Below, piece by piece: positions 55,030 to 64,000 of a stretch of DNA of 64,000 nt (its first letter is position 1; each line of letters starts with the position of its first letter). The notes under the pieces are model-generated. The model did no database searches and had not been told where the DNA came from. It was given only the letters and a program-made list of their open reading frames with translations. Source of the DNA: an uncultured Aquimarina sp. (GTDB lineage: Bacteria; Bacteroidota; Bacteroidia; Flavobacteriales; Flavobacteriaceae). The stretch lies in NCBI GenBank assembly GCA_947498935.1, contig CANMMM010000016.1:1-64000 (forward strand), written 5' to 3'. A program made the position numbers and the translations under genes.

Positions 55030-56268
55030 TTATTTTGCAGGATCAAAATTGAGTTCATATACCTCTAGTTCAAAATAAGGAATTGCAGCAAGTAGATGGT
55101 CAAAAATATCAGCTAAGATGTGTTCGTAATTCTTCCATACCTTATCATTACTAAAAGCATAAATCTCTAAAGGAATCCCCTGCGCTGTTGGCGCTAATTG
55201 CCGACTCATAATAGTCATATCGCTATTGATACTAGGATGCTGTTCTAAGTAGATTTCTACATATTTTCTAAACACCCCCATATTCGATAAATTACGTCCG
55301 TTGATCAGCGTACTTTTTTCTATATGATGCTGCTCATTATAAGTGCGAATATGTAGCTGTGCCTGCTGTAGGTATTTTGTGATCAATGTAATTTGCTGTA
55401 ATTTATCTACGGCTTCATCAGATAAAAAATGGATACTACTTGTTTTGATGAGTAATGCTCTTTTAATTCTTCGGCCGCCAGCATTAAGCATTCCTCTCCA
55501 ATTTCTAAATGATTCAGAAGTAAGGTGGTACGTAGGTATAGTGGTAATAGTCTTATCGAAGTTTTGTACTTTTACAGACGATAAATTGATTTCAATCACA
55601 TCGCCGTCAGCACCATATTTCTCCATTGTTATCCAATCACCAATACGTACGGTATCATTTACAGCTACCTGTATACTCGCTACAAAACCTAAGATCGTAT
55701 CTTTAAAAATCAATAAAATAACAGCAGACATCGCTCCTAAAGCAGTTAGAAATGTCCAGATAGATTTTCCTGTAATGATAGAGAATGCTAGAATCATACC
55801 TAACGTCCATACAAAAATCATAAATACCTGTACATAACTTTCTATAGGCTTATCTTTAAACGATGTAAGCGATTTTAGAAAATCTTTGATGGCTCTCAGT
55901 AAGCTTCTTACAATCCAAATGCTCAAGAATATGCCTAGAACTTCCAGCGTAATTGTTAGATAGTGTACCGTAGTCGGAAAAGCGCTAAAAATATAAGGTA
56001 TTGCCCATGTACTTACCGATAATGGAATGATATGAGCTAGATAATCAAATGTTTTGTTTTTTACCAAGTAGTCATCTAATTTGTTCTTAGATTTAGAAGC
56101 GTAGCGTCTAAAAAGAGAAAGGAGTATTTTTTTTATGATTTGATCTATTACTACCAGAAGAACACATAAAATGCTGATCCAGATCAATATGTTTAGGTAG
56201 GTAGCTATCGTAGTAGAAACCCCTTTTTGGATCAGTGCTTCGTAGAAATACGGAATGAACTCTTTCAT
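55030..56268 (-). CDS. small-conductance mechanosensitive channel family protein
   Basis: 412 residues from MKEFIPYFY. Five or so membrane helices, then the MscS pore and beta domain: LIFKDTILGFVASIQVAVNDTVRIGDWITM, GDVIEINLSSVKVQNFDKTITTIPTY, FRNWRGM. It has more N-terminal helices than E. coli MscS and resembles the YbdG-like class. It opens under membrane tension to release solutes. It shares an osmotic theme with the nearby c-di-AMP phosphodiesterase, though they are not in one operon. Confidence 0.9.
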   Translation of the reverse strand: MKEFIPYFYEALIQKGVSTTIATYLNILIWISILCVLLVVIDQIIKKILLSLFRRYASKSKNKLDDYLVKNKTFDYLAHIIPLSVSTWAIPYIFSAFPTTVHYLTITLEVLGIFLSIWIVRSLLRAIKDFLKSLTSFKDKPIESYVQVFMIFVWTLGMILAFSIITGKSIWTFLTALGAMSAVILLIFKDTILGFVASIQVAVNDTVRIGDWITMEKYGADGDVIEINLSSVKVQNFDKTITTIPTYHLTSESFRNWRGMLNAGGRRIKRALLIKTSSIHFLSDEAVDKLQQITLITKYLQQAQLHIRTYNEQHHIEKSTLINGRNLSNMGVFRKYVEIYLEQHPSINSDMTIMSRQLAPTAQGIPLEIYAFSNDKVWKNYEHILADIFDHLLAAIPYFELEVYELNFDPAK

Positions 56269-56358
56269 GTTTGTGTACAATCATTTTAATGAGATGGCAA
56301 AAATAGTGGACATTTCATTTAGATACAATAACATTATAAAAACCTTAAATTATATGTC

Positions 56359-56976
56359 TTATACCAAATTGAAGATAGCTAGTGCATACAGATAAAATCG
56401 AACAAAGCGCAATAAACCGAATAGTAAATAACTGCCAAATGGATATTGGATCATTCCTGCTGCGATACTAGTGATTGAAAAAGGAATCGGAAGTAATGCT
56501 CCTACAATAATCAAAAAACCACCCCATTTTCGTGTATTTTTGATGTGTTTTGACATTTTTACCTCTAAGTATTCATGTACAGCTGGGATTTTAGTGATCG
56601 CATTTCCTATAAAATAAGAAACAATCCCTCCCAGATAGGATAGTAATGCTAATCCAGACAAGTATAGTATAGGTTCAGCAGCTTTATCGCTCCAAGCGAT
56701 GAAAATTTCTGGTGGAATCAGTCCTAATAGCGATTCAGAAGCAAAAAATACACTAAAAACGATAGCATCTGAATAATGATTCGTTACATAAATTAGTACA
56801 TCATTGATGTTTATTACGAAGTAATTAACAAACACAAGAATTGCAATAAAAATCAGGATAGGAGGGAGTGCTTTTTTCAAACTCGCTCCCAGAAACTTAT
56901 AAAATCCAGTATAATTATAATATTGGTGTAATAACTGTAATCTAGATTTTTTTGCTGATTTAGGATTTGATTTCAT
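56359..56976 (-). CDS. VTT/YqaA-type membrane protein (DedA-like)
   Basis: 205 residues with four or five hydrophobic helices. The VTT domain signature is visible: LIPPEIFIAW, GLALLSYLGGIVSYFIGNAI and the re-entrant GALLPIPFSITSIAAGMIQYP. Members act as lipid scramblases or transporters (for example undecaprenyl-phosphate recycling by DedA relatives), but this one is not assigned. It lies 78 bp upstream of mscS in the same direction. Confidence 0.8.
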   Translation of the reverse strand: MKSNPKSAKKSRLQLLHQYYNYTGFYKFLGASLKKALPPILIFIAILVFVNYFVININDVLIYVTNHYSDAIVFSVFFASESLLGLIPPEIFIAWSDKAAEPILYLSGLALLSYLGGIVSYFIGNAITKIPAVHEYLEVKMSKHIKNTRKWGGFLIIVGALLPIPFSITSIAAGMIQYPFGSYLLFGLLRFVRFYLYALAIFNLV

Positions 56977-57188
56977 AGCAATTCTTATAACGGGGCAACA
57001 AAAATAATGTATATTGATGTTTTAGATGTATATTTAATCATAAATTTTGTCGAAAAGTACTATAATACATTACATACATAGAGGTATAAAATAATAATAG
57101 AGCCTACATAGTCGATAATAAAAAAACTCTGACCTACTGATCAGAGTTTGTATAGTTGTATCCTAAGTGTAATGTATCATTAGTTAAG

Positions 57189-57557
57189 TTATGCTAGTAA
57201 AGCATTTCGATACTCTCCTAGATCCATTACATTCATTTTATTTTTTAAATCTTTTAATAAAGCAACCAGATACATTAAACTTTCTACAGGGTTTACGCTA
57301 TCATCTTTATTATCAATAACACCTCCGTCTTCATCTTCTATCGGATCATCATCTGGAATAGGGATCAAGAAGGTATCATTGACCTCTATATGTTCATAGG
57401 TAAGTCGTAGTACTTTGACAACAAGTGGAATTTGCTCTTCGAGAGCAAAAGCTCTAAGTTCTTTTAAATCGGTGATCAATGTATCATTATTGATTCCTGA
57501 AGTTTCTAAATTAGCTAGTATTTTATCAATTAACTTGTGTGCCTTTTTATTTTCCAA
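57189..57557 (-). CDS. hypothetical protein (122 aa)
   Basis: 122 residues, acidic and soluble, no signal. Two helical segments (KKAHKLIDKILANLETSG and VESLMYLVALLKDLKNKM) flank a Pro/Asp-rich middle (IPIPDDDPIEDEDGG). It is unrecognised but looks like a conserved small cytoplasmic protein with good codon use. It is separate from the membrane genes downstream by 212 bp. Confidence 0.6.
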   Translation of the reverse strand: MENKKAHKLIDKILANLETSGINNDTLITDLKELRAFALEEQIPLVVKVLRLTYEHIEVNDTFLIPIPDDDPIEDEDGGVIDNKDDSVNPVESLMYLVALLKDLKNKMNVMDLGEYRNALLA

Positions 57558-57747
57558 TGATTATAAAATTAGATTCGGATTAATTATGAATACAAATTTA
57601 ACTTTTTATACAACTCTTTAAAATCTTTTGAACTAATTAATTTTAACAAGTATGTTAAAATAAGAAAAATGCTAGTAAAAATGTCCTTTCCTTATTTAGT
57701 GGTTTTATTGTAATTAATTGATTTTTAATTATTTATTTGTTATTTTT

Positions 57748-57907
57748 TAGATTTGTGCAGCTATTCCTGCTAAAGTTTGAGGTTTAACCGTAACCTAATA
57801 TCATGAAACCTCATTATCTTTGAAAAGTATTCCAATTACAATTTTTCCCTTACTTTTTTTGTTTTCCCCAACACTTACCTCCTTGAATACAGGAGGTAAG
57901 TTCTTTT
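57748..57907 (+). ncRNA. candidate small RNA with two stem-loops
   Basis: TAGATTTG (57748-57755) fits the -7 box, though no TTG stands at the right distance. Downstream, TGAGGTTT (57778-57785) pairs with AAACCTCA (57806-57813), and CTTACCTCC (57874-57882) pairs with GGAGGTAAG (57892-57900) followed by TTCTTTT as a terminator. No reading frame of note lies between. It sits in a 627-bp gap whose remaining parts hold only the terminator at 58083. Confidence 0.35.
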
Positions 57908-58082
57908 ATGGGGTATGTATATACTTTTTATCAATTAGCCTAACCAATTTATTGAAGTGGAAATACGAAATATTTCGAAAGTCCACAGCAGGCTAGAGAT
58001 AATGGATAAAATGAAGCAAATGGCTGCTAAACTAGTAGTATAAGTAGACTACATAGATTATTGTAGTATGATACTCTGTACA

Positions 58083-58118
58083 AAAAAGAGGGAGATTTCT
58101 AGAAATCTCCCTCTTTTT
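58083..58118. terminator. bidirectional terminator
   Basis: AAAAAGAGGGAGATTTCT directly followed by its exact complement AGAAATCTCCCTCTTTTT: an 18-bp perfect inverted repeat with A and T tails. It terminates the amylase gene read leftward. Confidence 0.8.
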
Positions 58119-58184
58119 ATTTCTTATATATATGACTGTAACCGTAGCGGTATTTAGCGTATTTACGCTATTTGTCGAAGCAGT

Positions 58185-59906
58185 TTATATAGTATCTGGT
58201 GCTAATAATACGATTTTAGCATCAGAATCGATTGTTAGCTGATCATTAATCACTGTAGCTGATGCAGAAGAGTAAGCATCTTTTACGATAGTTCCTTCTG
58301 GGAATAAGCCCTTTACAGGAATTGTTTTTTTACCTTTAGGAAGGTTTAATCCGATAATCACAGTGTCTGTATTTCCATCATTTGTATATTTTCTAGAAAA
58401 GAGGTAAGGAGATTCACTTATCATTTTATGTGCACCTGCTCCAACGGCAGGATGTGCCTTTCTGAATTGCCCTAATTTTTGCCAATGATCTAGTAAATCT
58501 TTTGTCTTGGGGTCAGTGAGAGATGTCCATTCCATCTCAGAGCGCAATGTAGCATCTCCAATAGCCCCTTCTACTTGCAGGGGTCTAGCTATTTCATCTC
58601 CATAATAAATCTGTGCAGTTCCTGGACTCAGTAATAGTTTAGTAGCTGCTTCATATGGGCTACTTCTATCTTTGTCAAAGGGCGTTCCATCATCGTGTGA
58701 ACTGATATAATTCATTACCCCTTTTCCTATTAGATTCGTTTTTAAAGCAGTGCTATAGGTATCAAATAATTGCTCATAGGATAATTGTTTGGCATCAAAT
58801 TTAAACGAAAAGTTGATCAAATTATCAAACCCGTGTGCAAAATAATCTACCTTTTGATCTCCAAAATCAAAGCGTCTTTTATGATGTATGCCATAATTAT
58901 ATACTTCACCGAGCATATAAAAATCCTTAGCATCTAATACTTTTTCAGGATACAGGCTTTTCCACTCTCTAAATGCTAGTTTTGCTTGTTCTGCGAGTAC
59001 AGCCCATACATCTTCATCTACATGTTTTACAGTATCTACACGAAACCCATCAATTCCTAATTCTCTGACATAGTCTGTAAGCCATTTGATAATATAATTT
59101 TGGGGTGACTTTTTGAGTCCTGTTTTATCAAAAAACGCGTCTAGTTCTTGGAGTTCGCTAGTAAGTCGTTCTTCTGCTTTCCATTTTTCTATTAAAAAGG
59201 GAGGAAGTGCCACATTTTTATCACTTTCTGTTTTAATATCAGGCAGGTTTTTGACGAGGGTACATGCCACTGTATGTTGGTAATTTGTATAATCACATTG
59301 CGGATCTGTTCGTACCCAATCAGCAGGCCATGCAGGATCTTCTTTAGTTACAGGTCCTGTATGATTAATTACTACATCCATAAGAATACGAATCCCGTTT
59401 TGGTGTGCTAGGTCTACGAGTTCTTTTAGGTCTGCATAAGTTCCAAAATTTGGATCGATATTTGTCCAATCTTTTGCCCAGTATCCATGAAACGCATATG
59501 TGTTTCCAGTACCTTCATCGACACTACCGTGTATTTGTTCTACTACAGGGTTAAACCATAATGCATTGATTCCTAATTTTTGGAAATATCCTTCTTTGAT
59601 TTTTTGGATGATTCCTTGCAGATCTCCGCCTGTAAAGCCTCTTAGGACTCCAGTTTTTTTTGTTCTTTTCAGTACTCGATCATTGGTTGTATTTCCATTC
59701 ATAAAGCGGTCTACTAATAAAAAATAGACATTGGCACTTTCCCACATAAAGGGAGCGTCTGTTTTTTTAGGAGTAGTTTGTGTCGACTCTTCATGAACTA
59801 ATCTAGCTTTTTTGTCTTCTTGGCGACATGCAGTTAGTATCAGTAAACAGATGGTACTTAGTGTAATGTAGCGTTTTGAGTTTTTGAAGTTGATGTTCAT
59901 AAGCAT
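58185..59906 (-). CDS. GH13 alpha-amylase-family lipoprotein
   Basis: 573 residues (571 if Met3 is used). Lipobox LILTAC (Cys27). The GH13 barrel carries MDVVINHTG (region I), GFRVDTVKH with nucleophile Asp291, LGEVYNYG with acid Glu334, and ISSHDD with Asp405. A C-terminal beta domain follows (about 490-573). It hydrolyses alpha-glucans in the periplasm or at the surface. There is no SusCD or MalR-like regulator nearby, so it is a stand-alone amylase. Confidence 0.9.
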   Translation of the reverse strand: MLMNINFKNSKRYITLSTICLLILTACRQEDKKARLVHEESTQTTPKKTDAPFMWESANVYFLLVDRFMNGNTTNDRVLKRTKKTGVLRGFTGGDLQGIIQKIKEGYFQKLGINALWFNPVVEQIHGSVDEGTGNTYAFHGYWAKDWTNIDPNFGTYADLKELVDLAHQNGIRILMDVVINHTGPVTKEDPAWPADWVRTDPQCDYTNYQHTVACTLVKNLPDIKTESDKNVALPPFLIEKWKAEERLTSELQELDAFFDKTGLKKSPQNYIIKWLTDYVRELGIDGFRVDTVKHVDEDVWAVLAEQAKLAFREWKSLYPEKVLDAKDFYMLGEVYNYGIHHKRRFDFGDQKVDYFAHGFDNLINFSFKFDAKQLSYEQLFDTYSTALKTNLIGKGVMNYISSHDDGTPFDKDRSSPYEAATKLLLSPGTAQIYYGDEIARPLQVEGAIGDATLRSEMEWTSLTDPKTKDLLDHWQKLGQFRKAHPAVGAGAHKMISESPYLFSRKYTNDGNTDTVIIGLNLPKGKKTIPVKGLFPEGTIVKDAYSSASATVINDQLTIDSDAKIVLLAPDTI

Positions 59907-60075
59907 AGTAATGCTGTTATTTATGATAGTATTAATTTTTACTATGCTAAACTAAAAAATCCATTACAATTCAGCATATTTACTAGCTTTCTTTTATCAT
60001 TTTTTTAAAAGAATGAAGTGTCGACGTCTTTCTTTATACACTGAAAAATATATTTCATACATCAAACCAAACTGT

Positions 60076-60157
60076 AAGTGGTTTACACTTTTTCATTTTT
60101 GTGATCAAGTGCAATAATTTTTTGTTGTATTACAGCGCTACGGAACTCAAAGCTTCA
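60076..60157. repeat. palindromic element, half copy
   Basis: Left end AAGTGGTTTACACTTTTTC, then TGTGATCAAGTGCAATAATTT and the core TACAGCGCTACGGAACTC; it ends in AGCTTC with the right arm missing, as at 29689. It lies in the 370-bp gap between the divergent amylase and menA genes; nothing else is recognised there. Confidence 0.5.
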
Positions 60158-60276
60158 TTATCTTAGTAGACTTCTGATTTTATAGGTTTCTAGATATGCG
60201 TATTTTTAGTAGATTTCATTGATGAGTAATTTTTTTTTCGATAAAAATACTGTTCCTTTGATACCAAAATTATTGC

Positions 60277-61230
60277 ATGCAATTAGTTACTTCTTGGATC
60301 GCCGCAGCTAGATTAAGAACATTGCCTCTTTCCATTTCTGGGATTATTGTAGGGGCTTCTATGATAGGAAACCCACAGATTTTAGCAATGATGGATAGAA
60401 CTTCGGTAGCTGTAGAGGGTACTTCCTCATTTTATACAACAGCCATTTTTTGGTTGGCAATTGCTACCACATTGGGATTGCAGATTTTATCCAATTTTGC
60501 CAATGATTATGGAGATGGGGTAAAAGGCACTGATAATGAAGATCGCGTAGGGCCTAAACGTGCATTACAGAGTGGTATGCTCACTAAAGAAATTTTATTT
60601 AAAGGTATCGTTATCACAGCTATTCTTACGCTATGCATTGCGATACTACTGATCTATGTGTCCTTTGGAGCCGCTTATATTTTATATTCTTTATTTTTTC
60701 TTTGTTTAGGTATTGCTGCTATTGCCGCCGCCATCAAATATACGATGGGAACTACTGCATATGGTTACAGAGGGTTGGGAGATGTGTTTGTTTTCTTATT
60801 TTTTGGTTTGGTCAGTGTAGTGGGGTGTTATTTTTTATTTGTTAAGCAGGTTTCGTGGATTGTTTTCTTGCCTGGAGTAGCCATTGGATTATTGAGTACT
60901 GCGGTACTTAATCTAAATAATATGAGAGATCACGCTAGTGATACTAAAGCAGGAAAAAATACATTGGTTGTAAAAATGGGAGTGTATAATGCCAAAAAAT
61001 ACCATTATACACTATTATTAATAGCCTTTATAAGCCTATTAATATTTTCATTTAGTACCTACCAGAAGCTTACGAACTTATTATATTTAATTGCATTTAT
61101 ACCGATACTATTACATTTTATACGAGTGGTAAAAACCAAAGATGTGAGAACACTAGATCCAGAATTAAAAAAAGTAGCTTTATCTACTTTTTTACTATCA
61201 ATATTATTTAGTTTGGGGCAGATTTTATAA
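60277..61230 (+). CDS. menA: 1,4-dihydroxy-2-naphthoate polyprenyltransferase
   Basis: 317 residues with about eight membrane helices of the UbiA superfamily. The first prenyl-diphosphate motif is NFANDYGDGVKGTDNEDR and the second lies in NLNNMRDHASDTKAGK. The start AAARLRTLPLSISGI is typical of MenA. It attaches the isoprenoid tail to the naphthoate ring in menaquinone synthesis at the inner membrane. It heads a probable operon with a UPF0173 hydrolase and menC. Confidence 0.92.
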   Translation: MQLVTSWIAAARLRTLPLSISGIIVGASMIGNPQILAMMDRTSVAVEGTSSFYTTAIFWLAIATTLGLQILSNFANDYGDGVKGTDNEDRVGPKRALQSGMLTKEILFKGIVITAILTLCIAILLIYVSFGAAYILYSLFFLCLGIAAIAAAIKYTMGTTAYGYRGLGDVFVFLFFGLVSVVGCYFLFVKQVSWIVFLPGVAIGLLSTAVLNLNNMRDHASDTKAGKNTLVVKMGVYNAKKYHYTLLLIAFISLLIFSFSTYQKLTNLLYLIAFIPILLHFIRVVKTKDVRTLDPELKKVALSTFLLSILFSLGQIL

Positions 61231-61270
61231 TTTTCATTCGTACTTCATTTTTAATCAATATTTCATACTC

Positions 61271-61954
61271 ATGACAATCACTTATTTTGGACAGAATAGT
61301 TTATTATTGACCATTGGCGATACTAAGGTGTTAATAGACCCTTTTATATCAGGAAATCCATTAGCTAAAGATGTAATCGCTATTGATACAATTCAGGCAG
61401 ATTATATCTTACTGACACATGCACATCAAGATCATATTTTGGATGCAGAGGCGATAGCTGAAAATAATGATGCTGTAATTGTGTCTAATTACGAAATTGC
61501 TATGCATTATCAGGCCAAAGGAATTACGGTGCATCCTATGAATCATGGAGGGAGTTGGCAGTTTGATTTTGGAAAGGTACAGTATGTAAATGCTGTGCAT
61601 ACAAGTAGTTTTCCTGATGGAAGTTATGGAGGGCAACCAGGAGGTTTTGTGATTAGTACTACAGGTGATAAACATGTATATATCGCTGGAGATACAGCAT
61701 TGACTATGGATATGAAATTAATACCGCTAAAGGTAACATTGGATATTGCGATCTTACCTATAGGAGATAATTTTACGATGGGAGTTGATGATGCTATTAT
61801 AGCTAGTGATTTTGTGGCTTGTAATCAAGTATTGGGAGTGCATTATGATACTTTTGGATATATAGAAATCGATCATGAAGATGCTAAAAAGAAATTCGAA
61901 GCAAAGGGTAAGGTGTTAACACTATTGGATATAGGACAAAGCATGGATCTATAA
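61271..61954 (+). CDS. UPF0173 metal-dependent hydrolase
   Basis: 227 residues, metallo-beta-lactamase fold. The metal motif is LLTHAHQDHILDA (HxHxDH), with later ligands in VNAVHTSSFPDG, YIAGDTAL and GVHYDTFGYIEID. UPF0173 members lack a firm substrate. It is placed between menA and menC (the menC start follows its stop directly), an arrangement I recall from other Flavobacteriia, which hints at a role in or near quinone synthesis without proving it. Confidence 0.88.
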   Translation: MTITYFGQNSLLLTIGDTKVLIDPFISGNPLAKDVIAIDTIQADYILLTHAHQDHILDAEAIAENNDAVIVSNYEIAMHYQAKGITVHPMNHGGSWQFDFGKVQYVNAVHTSSFPDGSYGGQPGGFVISTTGDKHVYIAGDTALTMDMKLIPLKVTLDIAILPIGDNFTMGVDDAIIASDFVACNQVLGVHYDTFGYIEIDHEDAKKKFEAKGKVLTLLDIGQSMDL

Positions 61955-62998
61955 ATGAGAGCTACGTATCACCGACATATATTAGAGTTCAAAAGGCCAA
62001 GTGGTACTTCTAGGGGTGTATTACATACCAAAGAAACTTGGTTTATTACTATCTATAAAGATGGAAAACAAGGCATTGGAGAGTGCGGAATCTTACGATC
62101 ATTGAGTATTGATGATCGTGCTGATTATGAAGAGAAATTACAATGGACTTGTGCTCATATCCATCTAGGAGTCGCAAAACTATGGGAAGCTTTATTGGAG
62201 TTTCCAAGTATTCAGTTTGGTGTAGAAATGGCTTTTAAATCATTGGCTAGCAATGATCCTTATGTATTACACCCTTCACTATTTACAGCACATAAAGATG
62301 CGATCTCGATCAATGGACTCATATGGATGGGGGCTAAAGATTTTATGAAATCGCAGATTAATGAAAAACTGGCTGCTGGTTTTCATTGTATTAAGCTAAA
62401 AATTGGGGCTATTGATTTTGAAGAAGAAATCGCCTTGTTAGCTTATATACGATCTCAATTTTCTAAAGAGGTTATAGAGATTCGTGTAGATGCCAATGGT
62501 GCTTTTGCAGTTGATGATGCACTGGATAAATTAAGGAGATTAAGTATATTTGATTTGCATAGCATAGAACAGCCGATACGACAAGGACAAATAGTAGCCA
62601 TGCAGCAATTATGTAGCAATACCCCACTGCCAATTGCATTAGATGAGGAATTGATAGGGGTGTTTCATACGGCTGATAAAGAAGCTTTGTTGACACGTAT
62701 ACGACCTCATTATATCATTCTAAAGCCTAGCTTAATTGGGGGGTATAGAGGTACCAACGAATGGATTGCTATTGCAGAGCGATTAGGTATTGGTTGGTGG
62801 ATCACGAGTGCATTAGAAAGTAATATAGGTTTGAATGCCATTGCTCAATTTACATACACACTAGCTAGTCCAATGCCTCAGGGGTTGGGTACTGGCGGTT
62901 TGTATACAAATAATATAGAAAGCCCCTTGTATATAGATCAAGGTGCATTGTATTATAATACGACAAAACAGTGGGAATCTACGATCCCATCATCATAA
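61955..62998 (+). CDS. menC: o-succinylbenzoate synthase
   Basis: 347 residues, enolase superfamily. Catalytic pieces in order: CIKLKIGA (KxK base), IRVDANGAF (metal Asp), HSIEQPI (metal Glu), IALDEELIG (metal Asp) and YIILKPSLIGGY (opposite Lys). It dehydrates SHCHC to o-succinylbenzoate for menaquinone. The ATG follows the previous stop with no gap. A short palindromic element follows. Confidence 0.92.
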   Translation: MRATYHRHILEFKRPSGTSRGVLHTKETWFITIYKDGKQGIGECGILRSLSIDDRADYEEKLQWTCAHIHLGVAKLWEALLEFPSIQFGVEMAFKSLASNDPYVLHPSLFTAHKDAISINGLIWMGAKDFMKSQINEKLAAGFHCIKLKIGAIDFEEEIALLAYIRSQFSKEVIEIRVDANGAFAVDDALDKLRRLSIFDLHSIEQPIRQGQIVAMQQLCSNTPLPIALDEELIGVFHTADKEALLTRIRPHYIILKPSLIGGYRGTNEWIAIAERLGIGWWITSALESNIGLNAIAQFTYTLASPMPQGLGTGGLYTNNIESPLYIDQGALYYNTTKQWESTIPSS

Positions 62999-63000
62999 AA

Positions 63001-63060
63001 ATGAATTGGTTTACACATTTTCGGTGTTATAGCACATTACAAAAAGTGTAAACTGATTCG
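63001..63060. repeat. palindromic element, miniature (60 bp)
   Basis: ATGAATTGGTTTACACATTTT and AAAAGTGTAAACTGATTCG form inverted ends around a short remnant (TATAGCACATTAC). Both ends share TTGGTTTACAC / GTGTAAACTGA changes. It sits between menC and the next gene. Confidence 0.5.
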
Positions 63061-63073
63061 ATACTAAATAATT

Positions 63074-63985
63074 ATGTATATAGAACAAGGACGAAAAGGA
63101 AGTATAGGATTGTGGAAATATTTGTTTCCTCCAATTGGTTTTCTAGGCTTAATGGCGCTTAATATTTTGATGGCGCTACAAGGTGGAACAGAAACAGAGG
63201 CAATGATGCATGAACAGATAGAGAAATTAGGGAAGCCTATTTTCTTTTTGATAGCAGTAGGCCCTTTTGTAGTCTTTTTGGGAGCGCTATTTTTTTGGGT
63301 AAAATTTGTACATCAGCAACGTATTACTTCATTAACCACTGTACGAAAGAAGATTGACTGGAAGCGTGTGTTTTTTATATTTACGCTTATGAGTATGTAT
63401 ATTATCATTACCACAGGTATTGATTATTGGATGACACCTGAGCAATATGAATTGAATTTTGAACTAAAACCATTTTTGCTGCTACTAGTGATGGCTATCC
63501 TATTGATTCCTATACAAACTAGTTTCGAGGAATATTTTTTTAGAGCGTATTTGATGCAGGGATTGGGACTCGCTACGAAATGGCGATGGGTACCACTGGT
63601 AGTAAGCCCTATCATATTTGGATTGATGCATATTGCTAATCCAGAAGTAGCCAAACTAGGCCCTGTGATTATGGTGTATTACATTGGATCTGGGTTGTTT
63701 TTATCTATTATAACGCTTATGGATGATGGATTAGAATTGGCTTTGGGGTTTCATGCAGCAAATAATTTGGTGACAGCTTTATTAGTTACGTCTTCTTGGA
63801 CTGCGTTTCAGACAGATTCTATTCTGTTGTATAATGGAGCACCAGAGTCTGCTTTGGAAATAGTATTGCCTGTATGTATTGTATTTCCTGTACTCATTTT
63901 AATATTGGCTAAAAAATACAAATGGACAGGATGGAAAGGTAAACTATTTGGAAGGGTGCTACCGAGTTATACTACTGCGGAATAA
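63074..63985 (+). CDS. CPBP family intramembrane protease
   Basis: 303 residues with about eight hydrophobic helices. The CPBP/Abi catalytic motifs are TSFEEYFFRAY (Glu-Glu and Arg), IIFGLMHIANPE (His) and GFHAANN (His and Asn). Such glutamic-type proteases act inside the membrane, as in eukaryotic prenyl-protein processing by Rce1. It follows menC by 75 bp and may be co-transcribed. The window ends just past its stop. Confidence 0.87.
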   Translation: MYIEQGRKGSIGLWKYLFPPIGFLGLMALNILMALQGGTETEAMMHEQIEKLGKPIFFLIAVGPFVVFLGALFFWVKFVHQQRITSLTTVRKKIDWKRVFFIFTLMSMYIIITTGIDYWMTPEQYELNFELKPFLLLLVMAILLIPIQTSFEEYFFRAYLMQGLGLATKWRWVPLVVSPIIFGLMHIANPEVAKLGPVIMVYYIGSGLFLSIITLMDDGLELALGFHAANNLVTALLVTSSWTAFQTDSILLYNGAPESALEIVLPVCIVFPVLILILAKKYKWTGWKGKLFGRVLPSYTTAE

Positions 63986-64000
63986 TGCGCTTTATAAAGT

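Overview
The window reads as chromosomal DNA of a marine-type Flavobacteriaceae (Bacteroidota). It is AT-rich. Promoter-like sites follow the Bacteroidota pattern TTG-N19/20-TAnnTTTG (581-612, 38419-38448). Many exported proteins are lipoproteins. Menaquinone genes (menA, menC), a monofunctional proline dehydrogenase beside aroB, a PhoX phosphatase, tandem patatins and a split 5'-nucleotidase fit this family. The genus cannot be fixed from the sequence alone.

Region 1 (1-15097) is an accessory type VI secretion island. A divergent HTH repressor and small unknown genes lead into vgrG, an unknown gene, a DUF4280 PAAR-like gene with an unidentified C-terminal domain, a lipoprotein, a 1007-residue effector and a lipoprotein that is probably its immunity protein. 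After these comes an array of displaced cassettes. The effector carries a junction motif (FVPISTCRYPNQ, residues 616-627) ahead of a variable C-terminal domain. That junction recurs twice downstream without the N-terminal carrier: once as a 28-codon vestige (12274-12357) followed by a second immunity lipoprotein, and once as a long orphan C-terminal domain (13668-14864) fused in frame to what looks like an immunity-protein tail. A 1.4-kb tandem duplication links the first two units. The island ends exactly at the aroB stop codon. This layout, a T6SS effector with an exchangeable C-terminus plus silent toxin/immunity cassettes, is the most interesting system in the window.

Region 2 (15048-37658) is mostly core and housekeeping DNA: aroB, proline dehydrogenase, exported proteins, an ECF sigma factor, two START-like proteins around a tRNA-Met, a class IV aminotransferase, a glycosidase, an M1 aminopeptidase, two patatins, a TPR-CPBP membrane protease, then three single-domain response regulators followed by a histidine kinase.

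Region 3 (37937-49729) holds a phosphate-scavenging set (PhoX, a COG0523 GTPase, a 5'-nucleotidase split over two genes), katG, cysE-cysM, a DUF2461 protein, and a TetR gene with two identical 16-bp operators and a truncated SDR pseudogene.

Region 4 (49922-64000) holds an NlpC/P60 hydrolase, a thiolase, a PgpH-type HD phosphodiesterase, an MscS channel, a GH13 amylase lipoprotein, and menA-UPF0173-menC followed by a CPBP protease.

Two dispersed repeat families run through the intergenic DNA. One is a family of about 155-bp near-full-length palindromes with matching ends and a central CATAGCAGCGCTACGG core; about fourteen full, deleted or half copies are visible, all outside genes. The other is an approximately 88-nt structured element (GCGTTAGGGAT...AGCCCGACCC...GTAACGCCC), with eight full or partial copies, that resembles a structured RNA.
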